Below, piece by piece: positions 15,293 to 23,424 of a stretch of 23,958 bases of DNA (within the stretch, counting starts at the first letter, position 1; the number at the start of each line of letters is the position of its first letter). The stretch is from Balneolales bacterium. GTDB taxonomy: Bacteria > Bacteroidota > Rhodothermia > Balneolales > Natronogracilivirgulaceae. The translations under genes and the position numbers were made by a program. The stretch is taken from assembly GCA_007131625.1 (NCBI GenBank), contig SLQC01000101.1, positions 1 through 23,958 on the forward strand, read 5' to 3'. A model generated the notes under the pieces. It saw nothing but the letters and a program-made list of their open reading frames with translations, ran no database searches and was not told the origin of the DNA.

Positions 15293-18200
15293 ATGGAAAA
15301 AGAGCGACACCAAACGTACTGGCGAAGCCTCAACGAATTGGCTCAGAACAAAGAATACAAAAAGTTTGCCGAACGGGAATTTCCCGAAAACGCATCAGAG
15401 CTTAAAGACGGAGTTTCGCGCAGAAACTTCCTGCAGATCATGGGGGCTTCCGTAGCCCTTGCCGGACTCGCCTCGTGCCGGAAACCGATTCAGAAAATTC
15501 TTCCATACACCTATCAGCCGGAACATGTGGTGCCCGGAGTGCCGCTTTATTACGCTTCAGCTATGCCATTTCGAGGCAGTCTGACTGGAATTGTAGTCGA
15601 GACCCACGAAGGACGGCCTACCAAGATCGAGGGCAACGATCTTCATCCGGAAAGCAATGGCCGGACCAACAGCCTGCAACAAGCCGCAATTCTCGATCTG
15701 TATGACCAGGACAGATCCCGCAATATTCGTCAAAACGGATCGGATGCCGATTGGGACGATTTTGTTGATTTTTGTAACAACCATTTTGCCGATACCGGCC
15801 GCTCCATCGCATTTATCAGCGAAGCTAACTCCTCTCCAACACTTGAACGTCTCCGGAATGAGGCATTGAATCGCTTTGTAAATGCCCGTTGGGTCACCTA
15901 TGAAACGTACAATGACGAGTCGGTTTACAGTGGCATCGAACTGGCATTCGGACAGCGACTGCGGCCACTTTATCATTTCGATAAGGCACGGGTTACCCTG
16001 TCGCTGAATGACGATTTTATGCAAGAAAGTGTCAATAATGTGGCCTATATCGGCGATTTCGCCAAAAGCAAGGACATTGTCTCTCCGGATGGTGAGCCCT
16101 CTCGCCTCTATGTCGCCGAAAGCAACTACTCTCTGACCGGGTCCAATGCCGACCACCGACTTCGCATCCGAACCACAGAAATCCCACAGTTAGTTTATGC
16201 CCTGGCGGCAAGACTTTCCGACCGTGTGAGCGGACTGGAATCCTGGTCCGGTTACACCAACGCATTCAGCGACCACAGGTGGATCAGTGTTCTTGTCGAA
16301 GAGCTTGTTTCCCATGGCGGTGAGGCTATCGTTACAGCTGGTTCGGAACACGACGCTCCGGTACACGCCACGGTAGCCGCCATCAATCAGGCCCTGGGTA
16401 ATATCGGCGAGACCGTCGATTATCTGGATGTTCCCGGCATGCCTGGTTCAGACCAGAACGAAATGTTCAGACAGCTCGCCAGTGATATGGCCGCCGGGAA
16501 TGTGGATACCGTAATAATGATCGGTACCAATCCGGTCTATACGGCACCTGCGGATCTCGATTTTAGCAATGCATTGGCGCAAGTATCGACCAGCATCCAC
16601 TTGTCAACACATTATGACGAAACCTCACGGGAAAGCACATGGCATGTCAACCGGGCCCATTTCCTGGAAACCTGGGGCGACGGTCATTCCTATTCCGGTA
16701 CACAATCGGTCATCCAGCCGATGATCCAGCCTCTTTTCGACGGCAAGAATGAGCTGGAGTTTCTGCACGCCATCGTTAGCGGTGAAAAAGTGTCGGGACA
16801 CTCTCTTGTTCGACAGACATGGCAGGAACGGTATCCTGATAGATTCGAAAGCATCTGGAACGAAGTTCTGCACGACGGACTTGTGAAAGAATCACACTAT
16901 ACATCTGTTGAAACGTCGTTTGCATCGGACTTTTCAGCCGCCGTTTTAGATTTTCTGAACATCTCTGCCGATCATGGTCCGGATGACATCGAACTGGTGC
17001 TCAAACCTGATCCCAAACTGCATGATGGTCGGTTTGCCAATAACGGATGGCTTCAGGAACTGCCCGATCCCATGACAAAAATCACCTGGGATAATGTGGC
17101 GCTTATATCTCCGAATACTGCAGAACGTATTGGAGTCCCGTCATCCCGACGTTTTGGTGAATTTAAGCAGCCGGTTATCCGCATTACCACGGAGGCCGGA
17201 CAACAATCTGAGATTGTCGCATGGGTTCTACCAGGCCACGCCGACAATAGTATCACAGTATACACCGGATACGGGCGTCAGCAGGTCGGCCGGGTTGCCG
17301 ATCAGGTGGGTGTAAATACTTATAATTTGCGTTCTTCCGACCACCGACTGGTACGTCCCTCTGTGGAAGTTGAAACGGCCGGACGCACCTATGAAGTCGC
17401 CAGCACACAGGATCACCACAGCCTCGAGGGACGTCCTCATGTACAAGAAGCGGATCTGGTGGATTATCGTGAGCATCCCACTTTTGCACAAGATGCCGTT
17501 TATGTCCCCGGCACCTTCGGTGGCGAACGGGAACATCCGATTTCACTGTTTTCGGACAAGCAATTTCCGGATCATGAGCCGCAATGGGGTATGACCATCG
17601 ATTTGAATTCCTGTATCGGGTGCGGAGTCTGTACCATTGCATGTCAGGCTGAAAACAACATCCCGGTTATTGGCAAGCGGGAAGTGCGGCGCGGCCGGGA
17701 GATGCACTGGATCCGCACTGATCGTTATTTCAGCGGAGATGAGAACGGGAATCCGAAAGTAATGCATCAGCCGGTACCCTGCATGCACTGCGATAATGCA
17801 CCGTGCGAGCAGGTTTGTCCGGTTGTCGCCACCACAACCAGCGTCGATGGACTGAATCAGATGACATACAACCGCTGTATCGGTACCCGGTACTGCGCCA
17901 ACAACTGTCCATACAAGGTCCGACGATTCAACTATTTCAATTACACCAAAGAATACCTCACAACCGGCGACGATCCTGAGATCATCCAGATGGCGATGAA
18001 TCCGGATGTCACCGTGCGATTCCGCGGCGTAATGGAGAAATGCACCTACTGCGTGCAACGTATCAGCCGGGCCAAAATTGATACCAAAAACAATACCGGA
18101 AACTCAATCAAGCCACCGGACGGAACTGTTAAAACGGCCTGCCAGCAGGCATGTCCGGCAAATGCCATTGCATTCGGCGATATAAGCGACGAAAACAGCA

Positions 18201-18313
18201 AGGTGTCGGCCGAAAAGCGGAAGGATCGGAATTACGTAATGCTCGAGGAGTTGAACATCCGGCCACGGACATCCTACCTGGCAAAAATCCGGAATCCCAA
18301 CCTGGAAGTATAG
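15293..18313 (+). CDS. actB: ActB, molybdopterin-oxidoreductase-like iron-sulfur subunit of alternative complex III
   Basis: The 1006-aa protein fuses a molybdopterin-oxidoreductase-like domain (about 65-760) to a ferredoxin-like domain (about 765-1000). Known ActB proteins have lost the molybdenum cofactor in the first part and hold three [4Fe-4S] clusters and one [3Fe-4S] in the second. Cysteine motifs seen here are CIGCGVCTIAC (from Cys774), CMHCDNAPCEQVCP, CIGTRYCANNCPYKVRRFNYF, CTYCVQRI and CQQACPANAI. The N-terminus carries a twin-arginine motif (SRRNFLQI, Arg43-Arg44), a hydrophobic run and a lipobox-like LASC (Cys62). It corresponds to proteins annotated as TAT-variant-translocated molybdopterin oxidoreductase. 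It is the largest subunit and relays electrons between the quinol site in ActC and the cytochrome subunits. Confidence 0.96.
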   Translation: MEKERHQTYWRSLNELAQNKEYKKFAEREFPENASELKDGVSRRNFLQIMGASVALAGLASCRKPIQKILPYTYQPEHVVPGVPLYYASAMPFRGSLTGIVVETHEGRPTKIEGNDLHPESNGRTNSLQQAAILDLYDQDRSRNIRQNGSDADWDDFVDFCNNHFADTGRSIAFISEANSSPTLERLRNEALNRFVNARWVTYETYNDESVYSGIELAFGQRLRPLYHFDKARVTLSLNDDFMQESVNNVAYIGDFAKSKDIVSPDGEPSRLYVAESNYSLTGSNADHRLRIRTTEIPQLVYALAARLSDRVSGLESWSGYTNAFSDHRWISVLVEELVSHGGEAIVTAGSEHDAPVHATVAAINQALGNIGETVDYLDVPGMPGSDQNEMFRQLASDMAAGNVDTVIMIGTNPVYTAPADLDFSNALAQVSTSIHLSTHYDETSRESTWHVNRAHFLETWGDGHSYSGTQSVIQPMIQPLFDGKNELEFLHAIVSGEKVSGHSLVRQTWQERYPDRFESIWNEVLHDGLVKESHYTSVETSFASDFSAAVLDFLNISADHGPDDIELVLKPDPKLHDGRFANNGWLQELPDPMTKITWDNVALISPNTAERIGVPSSRRFGEFKQPVIRITTEAGQQSEIVAWVLPGHADNSITVYTGYGRQQVGRVADQVGVNTYNLRSSDHRLVRPSVEVETAGRTYEVASTQDHHSLEGRPHVQEADLVDYREHPTFAQDAVYVPGTFGGEREHPISLFSDKQFPDHEPQWGMTIDLNSCIGCGVCTIACQAENNIPVIGKREVRRGREMHWIRTDRYFSGDENGNPKVMHQPVPCMHCDNAPCEQVCPVVATTTSVDGLNQMTYNRCIGTRYCANNCPYKVRRFNYFNYTKEYLTTGDDPEIIQMAMNPDVTVRFRGVMEKCTYCVQRISRAKIDTKNNTGNSIKPPDGTVKTACQQACPANAIAFGDISDENSKVSAEKRKDRNYVMLEELNIRPRTSYLAKIRNPNLEV

Positions 18314-18374
18314 TAACAATAAGGATTATATCGAACAGAAATCACCGAATTAGGGAGAATAAAGCACAAATTAA

Positions 18375-19772
18375 ATGAGTCAGAATACTGCAATTGTGCC
18401 GAACAACCAGCTGGTGAAAGGCAATCACGATTTTGCCAGCATCACCAAACTGATCAGCGACATTCCGCAGGAACGCACGCCGCTATGGTGGTACATTGCC
18501 TTTGGAATATCTAACATTGTGATGGCCGTCATGCTGGCCATGATTGCCTGGCTGATCTGGGAAGGAGTCGGCGTCTGGGGCCTGAACAACCCGGTCGGTT
18601 GGGCATGGGATATCACGAACTTCGTCTGGTGGGTCGGAATCGGTCACGCCGGAACTCTGATATCTGCCATTCTGTTTCTTTTCCGGCAAGGTTGGCGGAC
18701 CGCCATCAACCGGTTTGCCGAATCAATGACCATTTTTGCTGTCATGTGCGCCGGCTTGTTTCCCGCCATTCACGTCGGCCGTATATGGGCCATTTACTGG
18801 ATCTTTCCGCTACCCAACTCGATGCAGCTCTGGCCTAATTTTAATAGTCCGCTCCTGTGGGATGTATTCGCTGTTTTTACCTATCTGATCGTCTCCACCC
18901 TGTTCTGGTATGTCGGACTCATTCCTGATCTTGCCACTATGCGCGACAAGGTAAAGGGAACCATTTCCAGGTTGTTATACGGCACTTTTGCTCTCGGCTG
19001 GACTGGTGGCAACCGGCAATGGCAGAACTATGAAAAATCGTATATGATCCTGGCCGGTCTCTCCACACCGCTGGTACTTTCCGTTCATACGATTGTATCT
19101 TTCGATTTTGCAGTCTCAATTATTCCGGGTTGGCACACCACGATTTTTCCGCCCTATTTTGTCGCAGGTGCTGTATTCTCCGGTTTCGCCATGGTACTTT
19201 CACTGATGATCATTACGCGGAAACTTTACAAACTGGAAGACATCATGACGGTCGACCATATCGAGAAGATGAATATTATTATCCTGGTGACCGGTACAAT
19301 AGTTGGTTTCGCTTATGCGATTGAGTTTTTTATCGCATGGTACGGCGGGGTCGAGTATGAAAAATTCGCATTTGTCAATCGTGCTTTCGGACCATATGCA
19401 TGGGCGTACTGGATTATGATTACCTGCAATGTCGTCTCACCCCAGTTTTTCTGGGTGAAAAAATTCCGCAGAAATGTAGCACTCACTTTCATACTGTCGA
19501 TTGTAATCAATATCGGCATGTGGTTTGAGCGGTTTGTGATCGTCGTAACATCACTTGCCCAGGATTTTCTGCCGTCGTCCTGGGGCTATTTCAGTCCAAC
19601 ATATGTAGATGTGTTGACCTATATCGGAACATTCGGGCTCTTTTTCACGTTTTTCTTGCTCTTCCTCCGATTCCTTCCGATGGTGGCCATTTCTGAAGTG
19701 AAAGGAGTATTGCCACAAGCCAATCCGGCATATTACAGATCTAACAACGGTAAATCGAAGACAACAGAGTGA
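18375..19772 (+). CDS. actC: ActC, NrfD-like quinol-binding membrane subunit
   Basis: This 465-aa integral membrane protein of the NrfD/PsrC family has about ten helices. ActC holds the quinol oxidation site next to ActB and is proposed to contribute to proton movement. Conserved features include His91 (GIGHAGTLISA), His133 in FPAIHVGRIWAIYW, and Asp163 in LLWDVFAVFTYL, all of the kind expected near the quinone pocket. LSVHTIVSFDFAVSIIPGWHTTIFPPYFVAGA is also typical of the family. The gene follows actB by 61 bases. Its stop (19770-19772) is two bases before the actD ATG, so actC and actD are probably translationally coupled. Confidence 0.95.
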   Translation: MSQNTAIVPNNQLVKGNHDFASITKLISDIPQERTPLWWYIAFGISNIVMAVMLAMIAWLIWEGVGVWGLNNPVGWAWDITNFVWWVGIGHAGTLISAILFLFRQGWRTAINRFAESMTIFAVMCAGLFPAIHVGRIWAIYWIFPLPNSMQLWPNFNSPLLWDVFAVFTYLIVSTLFWYVGLIPDLATMRDKVKGTISRLLYGTFALGWTGGNRQWQNYEKSYMILAGLSTPLVLSVHTIVSFDFAVSIIPGWHTTIFPPYFVAGAVFSGFAMVLSLMIITRKLYKLEDIMTVDHIEKMNIIILVTGTIVGFAYAIEFFIAWYGGVEYEKFAFVNRAFGPYAWAYWIMITCNVVSPQFFWVKKFRRNVALTFILSIVINIGMWFERFVIVVTSLAQDFLPSSWGYFSPTYVDVLTYIGTFGLFFTFFLLFLRFLPMVAISEVKGVLPQANPAYYRSNNGKSKTTE

Positions 19773-19774
19773 TT

Positions 19775-20314
19775 ATGCGTTCAAATAGCAATCAATATGG
19801 AGTACTGGCCGAGTTTGCCAATCCGGCTGACCTGATGGATGCCGCTTCTGCGGTCAACAAAGCCGGTTACAAACACTTCGACACCTACAGCCCATTTCCG
19901 ATTCACGGCATGGATGATGCCATGGGGCTGAAGGAATCGAAACTGGGGTGGATTGTTCTGATCCATGGCATCATCGGTTTGCTCGGCGGAATCGCCCTTC
20001 AGGTCTGGTCGATGGACATCGCCTATCCACTTCATATCAGCGGAAAGCCGTATCTCAATTTTCCCGCATTTGTACCGGTGGGTTTTGCAATAGTCATTTT
20101 ACTGTCGGCGTTCGGAGCCTTTTTTGGCCTCTTCGCATTGAACAAACTCCCAAGACTGCACAATCCGCTGTTCAATTCCGACCGGATCGCTAAAGCTACC
20201 GACGACGGTTTTTTCATCTGTATTGAAGCCACCGACCCTGTTTACTCCGAAGAGAAATCTACAGCGTTTCTTAAAGAGGCAGGCGCGATACATACGGAAA
20301 TCATCCCTAAATAG
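19775..20314 (+). CDS. actD: ActD, DUF3341 membrane subunit of alternative complex III
   Basis: From the ATG at 19775 the protein has 179 aa and starts MRSNSNQYGVLAEFANPADLMDAASAVNKAGY. A GTG two codons earlier (19769) overlaps the actC stop and is less likely. Two membrane helices (GWIVLIHGIIGLLGGIALQVW and FVPVGFAIVILLSAFGAFFG) connect a cytoplasmic N-terminal ferredoxin-like fold to a C-terminal segment. The motif DTYSPFPIHGMDDAMG is a DUF3341 hallmark. ActD has no cofactor and packs against ActC in known structures. It fits tightly between actC and actE, with 5 bases to the next gene. Confidence 0.94.
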   Translation: MRSNSNQYGVLAEFANPADLMDAASAVNKAGYKHFDTYSPFPIHGMDDAMGLKESKLGWIVLIHGIIGLLGGIALQVWSMDIAYPLHISGKPYLNFPAFVPVGFAIVILLSAFGAFFGLFALNKLPRLHNPLFNSDRIAKATDDGFFICIEATDPVYSEEKSTAFLKEAGAIHTEIIPK

Positions 20315-20319
20315 CTTTC

Positions 20320-20955
20320 ATGGATCATCACATTATGAATATCTCATCATTCCATATCGTTTCGCTCCTGCTTCTTGCACTCATGATGAGTGCCTGCAGG
20401 GGTCAACCTTCGGGAAAACCGCCGATTCACACCCAATACAATATGTACTGGCAAGACCGGTTCAACGCCCAGCAGGAAAATCCGTTTTTTGAAGATCGCC
20501 GAGCCATGCGTGTACCGGTCGAAGGAACCGTGGCACGTGGGCATTTGGAAAACGATCCGGCCTGGTTTCAGGGAGTGAATGAAGATGGAAGCTATGTGCA
20601 ATCCAACCCCGCCGATATCACCCGATCGTTTCTGATGCAGGGACAGAAGACTTACAATATCTACTGTACTCCCTGTCACGGCGGACTTGGCGATGGAGAC
20701 AGTCCGGTTTCCTATTACGGCTATATGGCGGCATCGCTGCTTTCTGAGCGTGCCCGGGTAATGCCGGACGGCGAGATCTACAGCGCCATTTACGACGGGA
20801 TCAACACCATGAACTCCTACCGGCATCAAATCGATGTGGAAGACCGCTGGGCTGTCGTGGCCTATGTCAGGGCATTGCAACTGAGTCAGGGTGCAAGCGA
20901 AGAAGATTTGCGCCGACTCAATATCGATCCGGAACAATTTACAACCGGCGAATAA
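20320..20955 (+). CDS. actE: ActE, monoheme cytochrome c lipoprotein of alternative complex III
   Basis: The 211-aa protein has an N-terminal signal with lipobox LMMSAC (Cys26), so it is likely lipid-anchored outside the cytoplasmic membrane. One heme site, CTPCH (116-120), is followed by GGLGDGDS, typical of class I cytochromes c. Met residues in VMPDGEIYSAIYDGINTMNSY are candidates for the distal axial ligand. The stretch RVPVEGTVARGHLENDP is characteristic of ActE. It may pass electrons from the complex to the oxidase, whose subunit II is encoded downstream. A second in-frame ATG at 20335 would give a shorter signal; the first was kept. It lies 5 bases after actD and 23 before actF. Confidence 0.93.
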   Translation: MDHHIMNISSFHIVSLLLLALMMSACRGQPSGKPPIHTQYNMYWQDRFNAQQENPFFEDRRAMRVPVEGTVARGHLENDPAWFQGVNEDGSYVQSNPADITRSFLMQGQKTYNIYCTPCHGGLGDGDSPVSYYGYMAASLLSERARVMPDGEIYSAIYDGINTMNSYRHQIDVEDRWAVVAYVRALQLSQGASEEDLRRLNIDPEQFTTGE

Positions 20956-20978
20956 CCTTTTTAAATAATGTGTAAAAT

Positions 20979-22175
20979 ATGAGCATGGATCACCATCATA
21001 CCACGCTTTCCGACCGTTTGACATTCCCTGAGGATAACAAAATAGCCACCGGCTTTTTTGCGGCTGGTATACTCGGTGTGGTGTTAAGCCTTATCGGACT
21101 GTTTGTCAACACCGAGCAATTTTTCTACTCTTACCTGACCAGCTTCACCTTTATCGCCAGTCTTGTACTGGGAGCTCTCTTTTTTGTGATGATTCAGCAT
21201 GTGACACGGTCATCCTGGAGCGTGGTCATCCGTCGTATCCCGGAAACGATTTCCTTCCAACTGCTGTGGCTTGGATTGCTTTTCGTGCCGATTCTTTTCG
21301 GGATGGAATTTCTGTATGAGTGGACCCGTCCGGAACGCATCGCCACTGACGAACTGACACAGTACAAACAACCCTATCTAAACATTCCTTTCTTTGTAAT
21401 CCGGAATGTAATTTATTTTACAGTATGGGGTTTTCTCGGGTACAAGCTCTATAAAAACTCGGTAGCCATGGATCTTTCCGATGATCCTGCCCTTGATAAA
21501 AAACAGCGGGTTCTGAGTGCCCCCGGAATATTGCTCTTCGCTTTTACAGTGGCTTTTGCCTCATTTGACTGGCTCATGTCCATGGACTCGCATTGGTTCT
21601 CAACCATGTTCGGTGTCTATTATTTCGCCATGAGTTTTCAGTCGATTCTGGCAGTCGTCATCATTATAGTACTCTACCTTTTCCGGAAGGGCTTGCTTAC
21701 CAAAACCATCAACAACGCTCATATTCACGATCTGGGGGCTTTGTTGTTTGGTTTCACCGTGTTTTATGCATACATCGCATTCAGTCAGTTTTTACTTATC
21801 TACTACGCCAACATTCCGGAAGAGACCCTGTGGTATTACTATCGTTTTGAAGGAAGCTGGATTATATTGGCTTATCTGTTTTTGATCGGGCGATTTGTGC
21901 TTCCGTTCGTGCTGCTACTCGGGAAGAAAGCCAAAACCAACTATAAACTGCTGATGGGAGTATCCATCTGGATTGTCATCCTTCAGTTTCTGGAAATGTT
22001 CTGGATTGTCATGCCCATTCTGCACAAAGGTGCAATTTCGTTTCACTGGTTGGATATCACTCTTCTGCTGGCCTTCTTTGGAATTTCGTCGGGTCTCTTT
22101 TTCCGGCATTTTGGCAAACACAGTATGATCCCGAAAAACGACCCGCTGTTGGCAGAGTCACTGAACAAACACTGA
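20979..22175 (+). CDS. actF: ActF, second large membrane subunit of alternative complex III
   Basis: The 398-aa protein has about ten membrane helices and is a shorter relative of ActC. Hallmarks are FFYSYLTSFTFIASLVLGALFFVMIQHVTRSSW in the second to third helices, LNIPFFVIRNVIYF, and FASFDWLMSMDSHWFSTMFGVYYFA, the most conserved stretch in ActF. It lacks cofactors, and a proton-path role has been proposed for the family. The first ATG (20979) is followed two codons later by another (20985), either of which may be used; the HHH cluster and TLSDRLTFPEDNKIA fit the family start. The gap to the next gene, 56 bases, is wider than most in this operon and includes a weak A/T-rich inverted repeat (22179-22199). 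Confidence 0.94.
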   Translation: MSMDHHHTTLSDRLTFPEDNKIATGFFAAGILGVVLSLIGLFVNTEQFFYSYLTSFTFIASLVLGALFFVMIQHVTRSSWSVVIRRIPETISFQLLWLGLLFVPILFGMEFLYEWTRPERIATDELTQYKQPYLNIPFFVIRNVIYFTVWGFLGYKLYKNSVAMDLSDDPALDKKQRVLSAPGILLFAFTVAFASFDWLMSMDSHWFSTMFGVYYFAMSFQSILAVVIIIVLYLFRKGLLTKTINNAHIHDLGALLFGFTVFYAYIAFSQFLLIYYANIPEETLWYYYRFEGSWIILAYLFLIGRFVLPFVLLLGKKAKTNYKLLMGVSIWIVILQFLEMFWIVMPILHKGAISFHWLDITLLLAFFGISSGLFFRHFGKHSMIPKNDPLLAESLNKH

Positions 22176-22231
22176 CTGAAAATGATAATCTTTCATTTTT
22201 GTTATCCCAAAAACATTTTTCACAAATCGAT

Positions 22232-22570
22232 ATGGCTGACAAACCTTATAACAGTAAAGAAGAATTTGACCGGTCTGTATCCTACGGGGTCTCCTTCGAC
22301 AATGTTAATCTGCGTACAGTATCCTTCTGGCTCATCCTCGGAACGCTGATAGTCACGATCATTTTATACGGTATATACAATATGTACGCCTATAACCAGT
22401 TTCTGTCTTCTGAACGAGCCGCAATAAACGTCGAGTTTTATGAGTTAAAAGAGCGACGGGAGCAAGAAAACCGGAAACTGAACACTATCGAGCTAATCGA
22501 TGAAGAAGAAGGCCGGTACCGTATCCCGATTGACAGCGCAATGTCTCTTATCGCAACTGATTCCAAATAA
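22232..22570 (+). CDS. Small single-pass membrane protein between actF and SCO1
   Basis: With the ATG at 22232 the protein has 112 aa and starts MADKPYNSKEEFDRSVSYGV; the longer frame begins at a TTG and is unlikely. One membrane helix is present at about 35-58 (VSFWLILGTLIVTIILYGIYN), followed by a charged, probably helical segment (SSERAAINVEFYELKERREQENRKL) and a C-terminal RYRIPIDSAMSLIA. A RIPI-D/E-x-AM motif of this kind occurs, as I recall, in small proteins next to SCO genes in several phyla. By position it could be the ActG-like subunit or an oxidase assembly protein; I cannot tell which. SCO1 begins 8 bases after its stop, so co-expression with the complex is very likely. Confidence 0.8.
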   Translation: MADKPYNSKEEFDRSVSYGVSFDNVNLRTVSFWLILGTLIVTIILYGIYNMYAYNQFLSSERAAINVEFYELKERREQENRKLNTIELIDEEEGRYRIPIDSAMSLIATDSK

Positions 22571-22578
22571 CTGCCCTT

Positions 22579-23424
22579 ATGTTACACCACCCATACAACA
22601 TCCTGCTTTTTTTGCCTTTTATTGCTATTCTGTGGCTGCAACCGGTGTCCGCGCAGCATAATGTACCGCCAAAAGAGCTTGAGAATGTCGGGGTCACGGA
22701 AAAGCTTGGGGAATATGTTAGCGGCGACATCCTGCTCTACAACGAATACGGTGAAGAAGTGGCTCTGGAGCAATACCTCAACAACGGCCGCCCGCTGATT
22801 CTGGCGATGGTCTATTACGAATGTCCGATGCTCTGCAATTTGATCCTTCAGGGGCTGAAAAAGGGGGTAAGCGAACTCGCCTGGCAACCCGGTAGGGAGT
22901 ATGATATACTGACAGTCAGCATCAGTCCTGATGAAACTCCGGAACTGGCAATGTCCAACAAGGAAAACTATATCGAATCGCTCGGGAATCCGGATGCCGC
23001 CGACGGATGGCACTTCATGACCGGCCGCGAAGAGGAGGTCCGCCAACTGGGTGATCAGGTCGGTTTCTACTATCAATGGAACGAAGAAACACAGGAGTAC
23101 ATGCACGGCTCCACCCTAATATTCCTCTCCGAAGAAGGAAAAGTATCACGCTATCTGAATGGAATCGACTACCCGGAGCTGATGTTGCGCAATGCACTTT
23201 ATGACGCAGCGAACGGCCGTATCGGAAGTACGATCGACCGTGTGGTCCTCTATTGTTTTCAATATGATTCCGCCTCGGGCTCCTATGTCCCGGTAGCGAT
23301 AAATATTATGAAACTCGGCGGAATTGCCACGCTGTTGCTGCTGGGTTCTTTCCTCGGTTTTTTCTTATACCGGGAACGAAGGTCACAAAATAAACGAATC
23401 GATACGATCAAACCGATCTTATGA
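22579..23424 (+). CDS. SCO1/SenC-family copper chaperone
   Basis: SCO proteins bind copper and help build the CuA site of cytochrome c oxidase subunit II. This 281-aa protein has an N-terminal signal (LFLPFIAILWLQPVSAQ), a thioredoxin-like domain, and the copper ligands Cys82 and Cys86 (ECPMLC) and His176 (YMHGSTLIFLS). LTVSISPDETPELA is a usual family stretch. Unlike many SCO proteins, anchored by an N-terminal helix, it also has a C-terminal helix (about 248-267, LGGIATLLLLGSFLGFFLY) with a basic tail, so it is held in the membrane from that end. The stop overlaps the coxB ATG by four bases, indicating translational coupling with the protein it probably serves. Confidence 0.93.
   Translation: MLHHPYNILLFLPFIAILWLQPVSAQHNVPPKELENVGVTEKLGEYVSGDILLYNEYGEEVALEQYLNNGRPLILAMVYYECPMLCNLILQGLKKGVSELAWQPGREYDILTVSISPDETPELAMSNKENYIESLGNPDAADGWHFMTGREEEVRQLGDQVGFYYQWNEETQEYMHGSTLIFLSEEGKVSRYLNGIDYPELMLRNALYDAANGRIGSTIDRVVLYCFQYDSASGSYVPVAINIMKLGGIATLLLLGSFLGFFLYRERRSQNKRIDTIKPIL

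Noticed and set aside
15557..16156. Antisense frame of 199 codons inside actB
   Set aside because: It is a shadow of an intact, recognised gene; no independent start signal or domain was seen.
20347..21024. Antisense frame of 225 codons across actE and the actF start
   Set aside because: It is complementary to the well-supported actE, with no recognisable domain.
22179..22199. AAAATGA/TCATTTT hairpin between actF and the small protein as a terminator
   Set aside because: The stem is almost all A-T, and the downstream genes appear to belong to the same operon.
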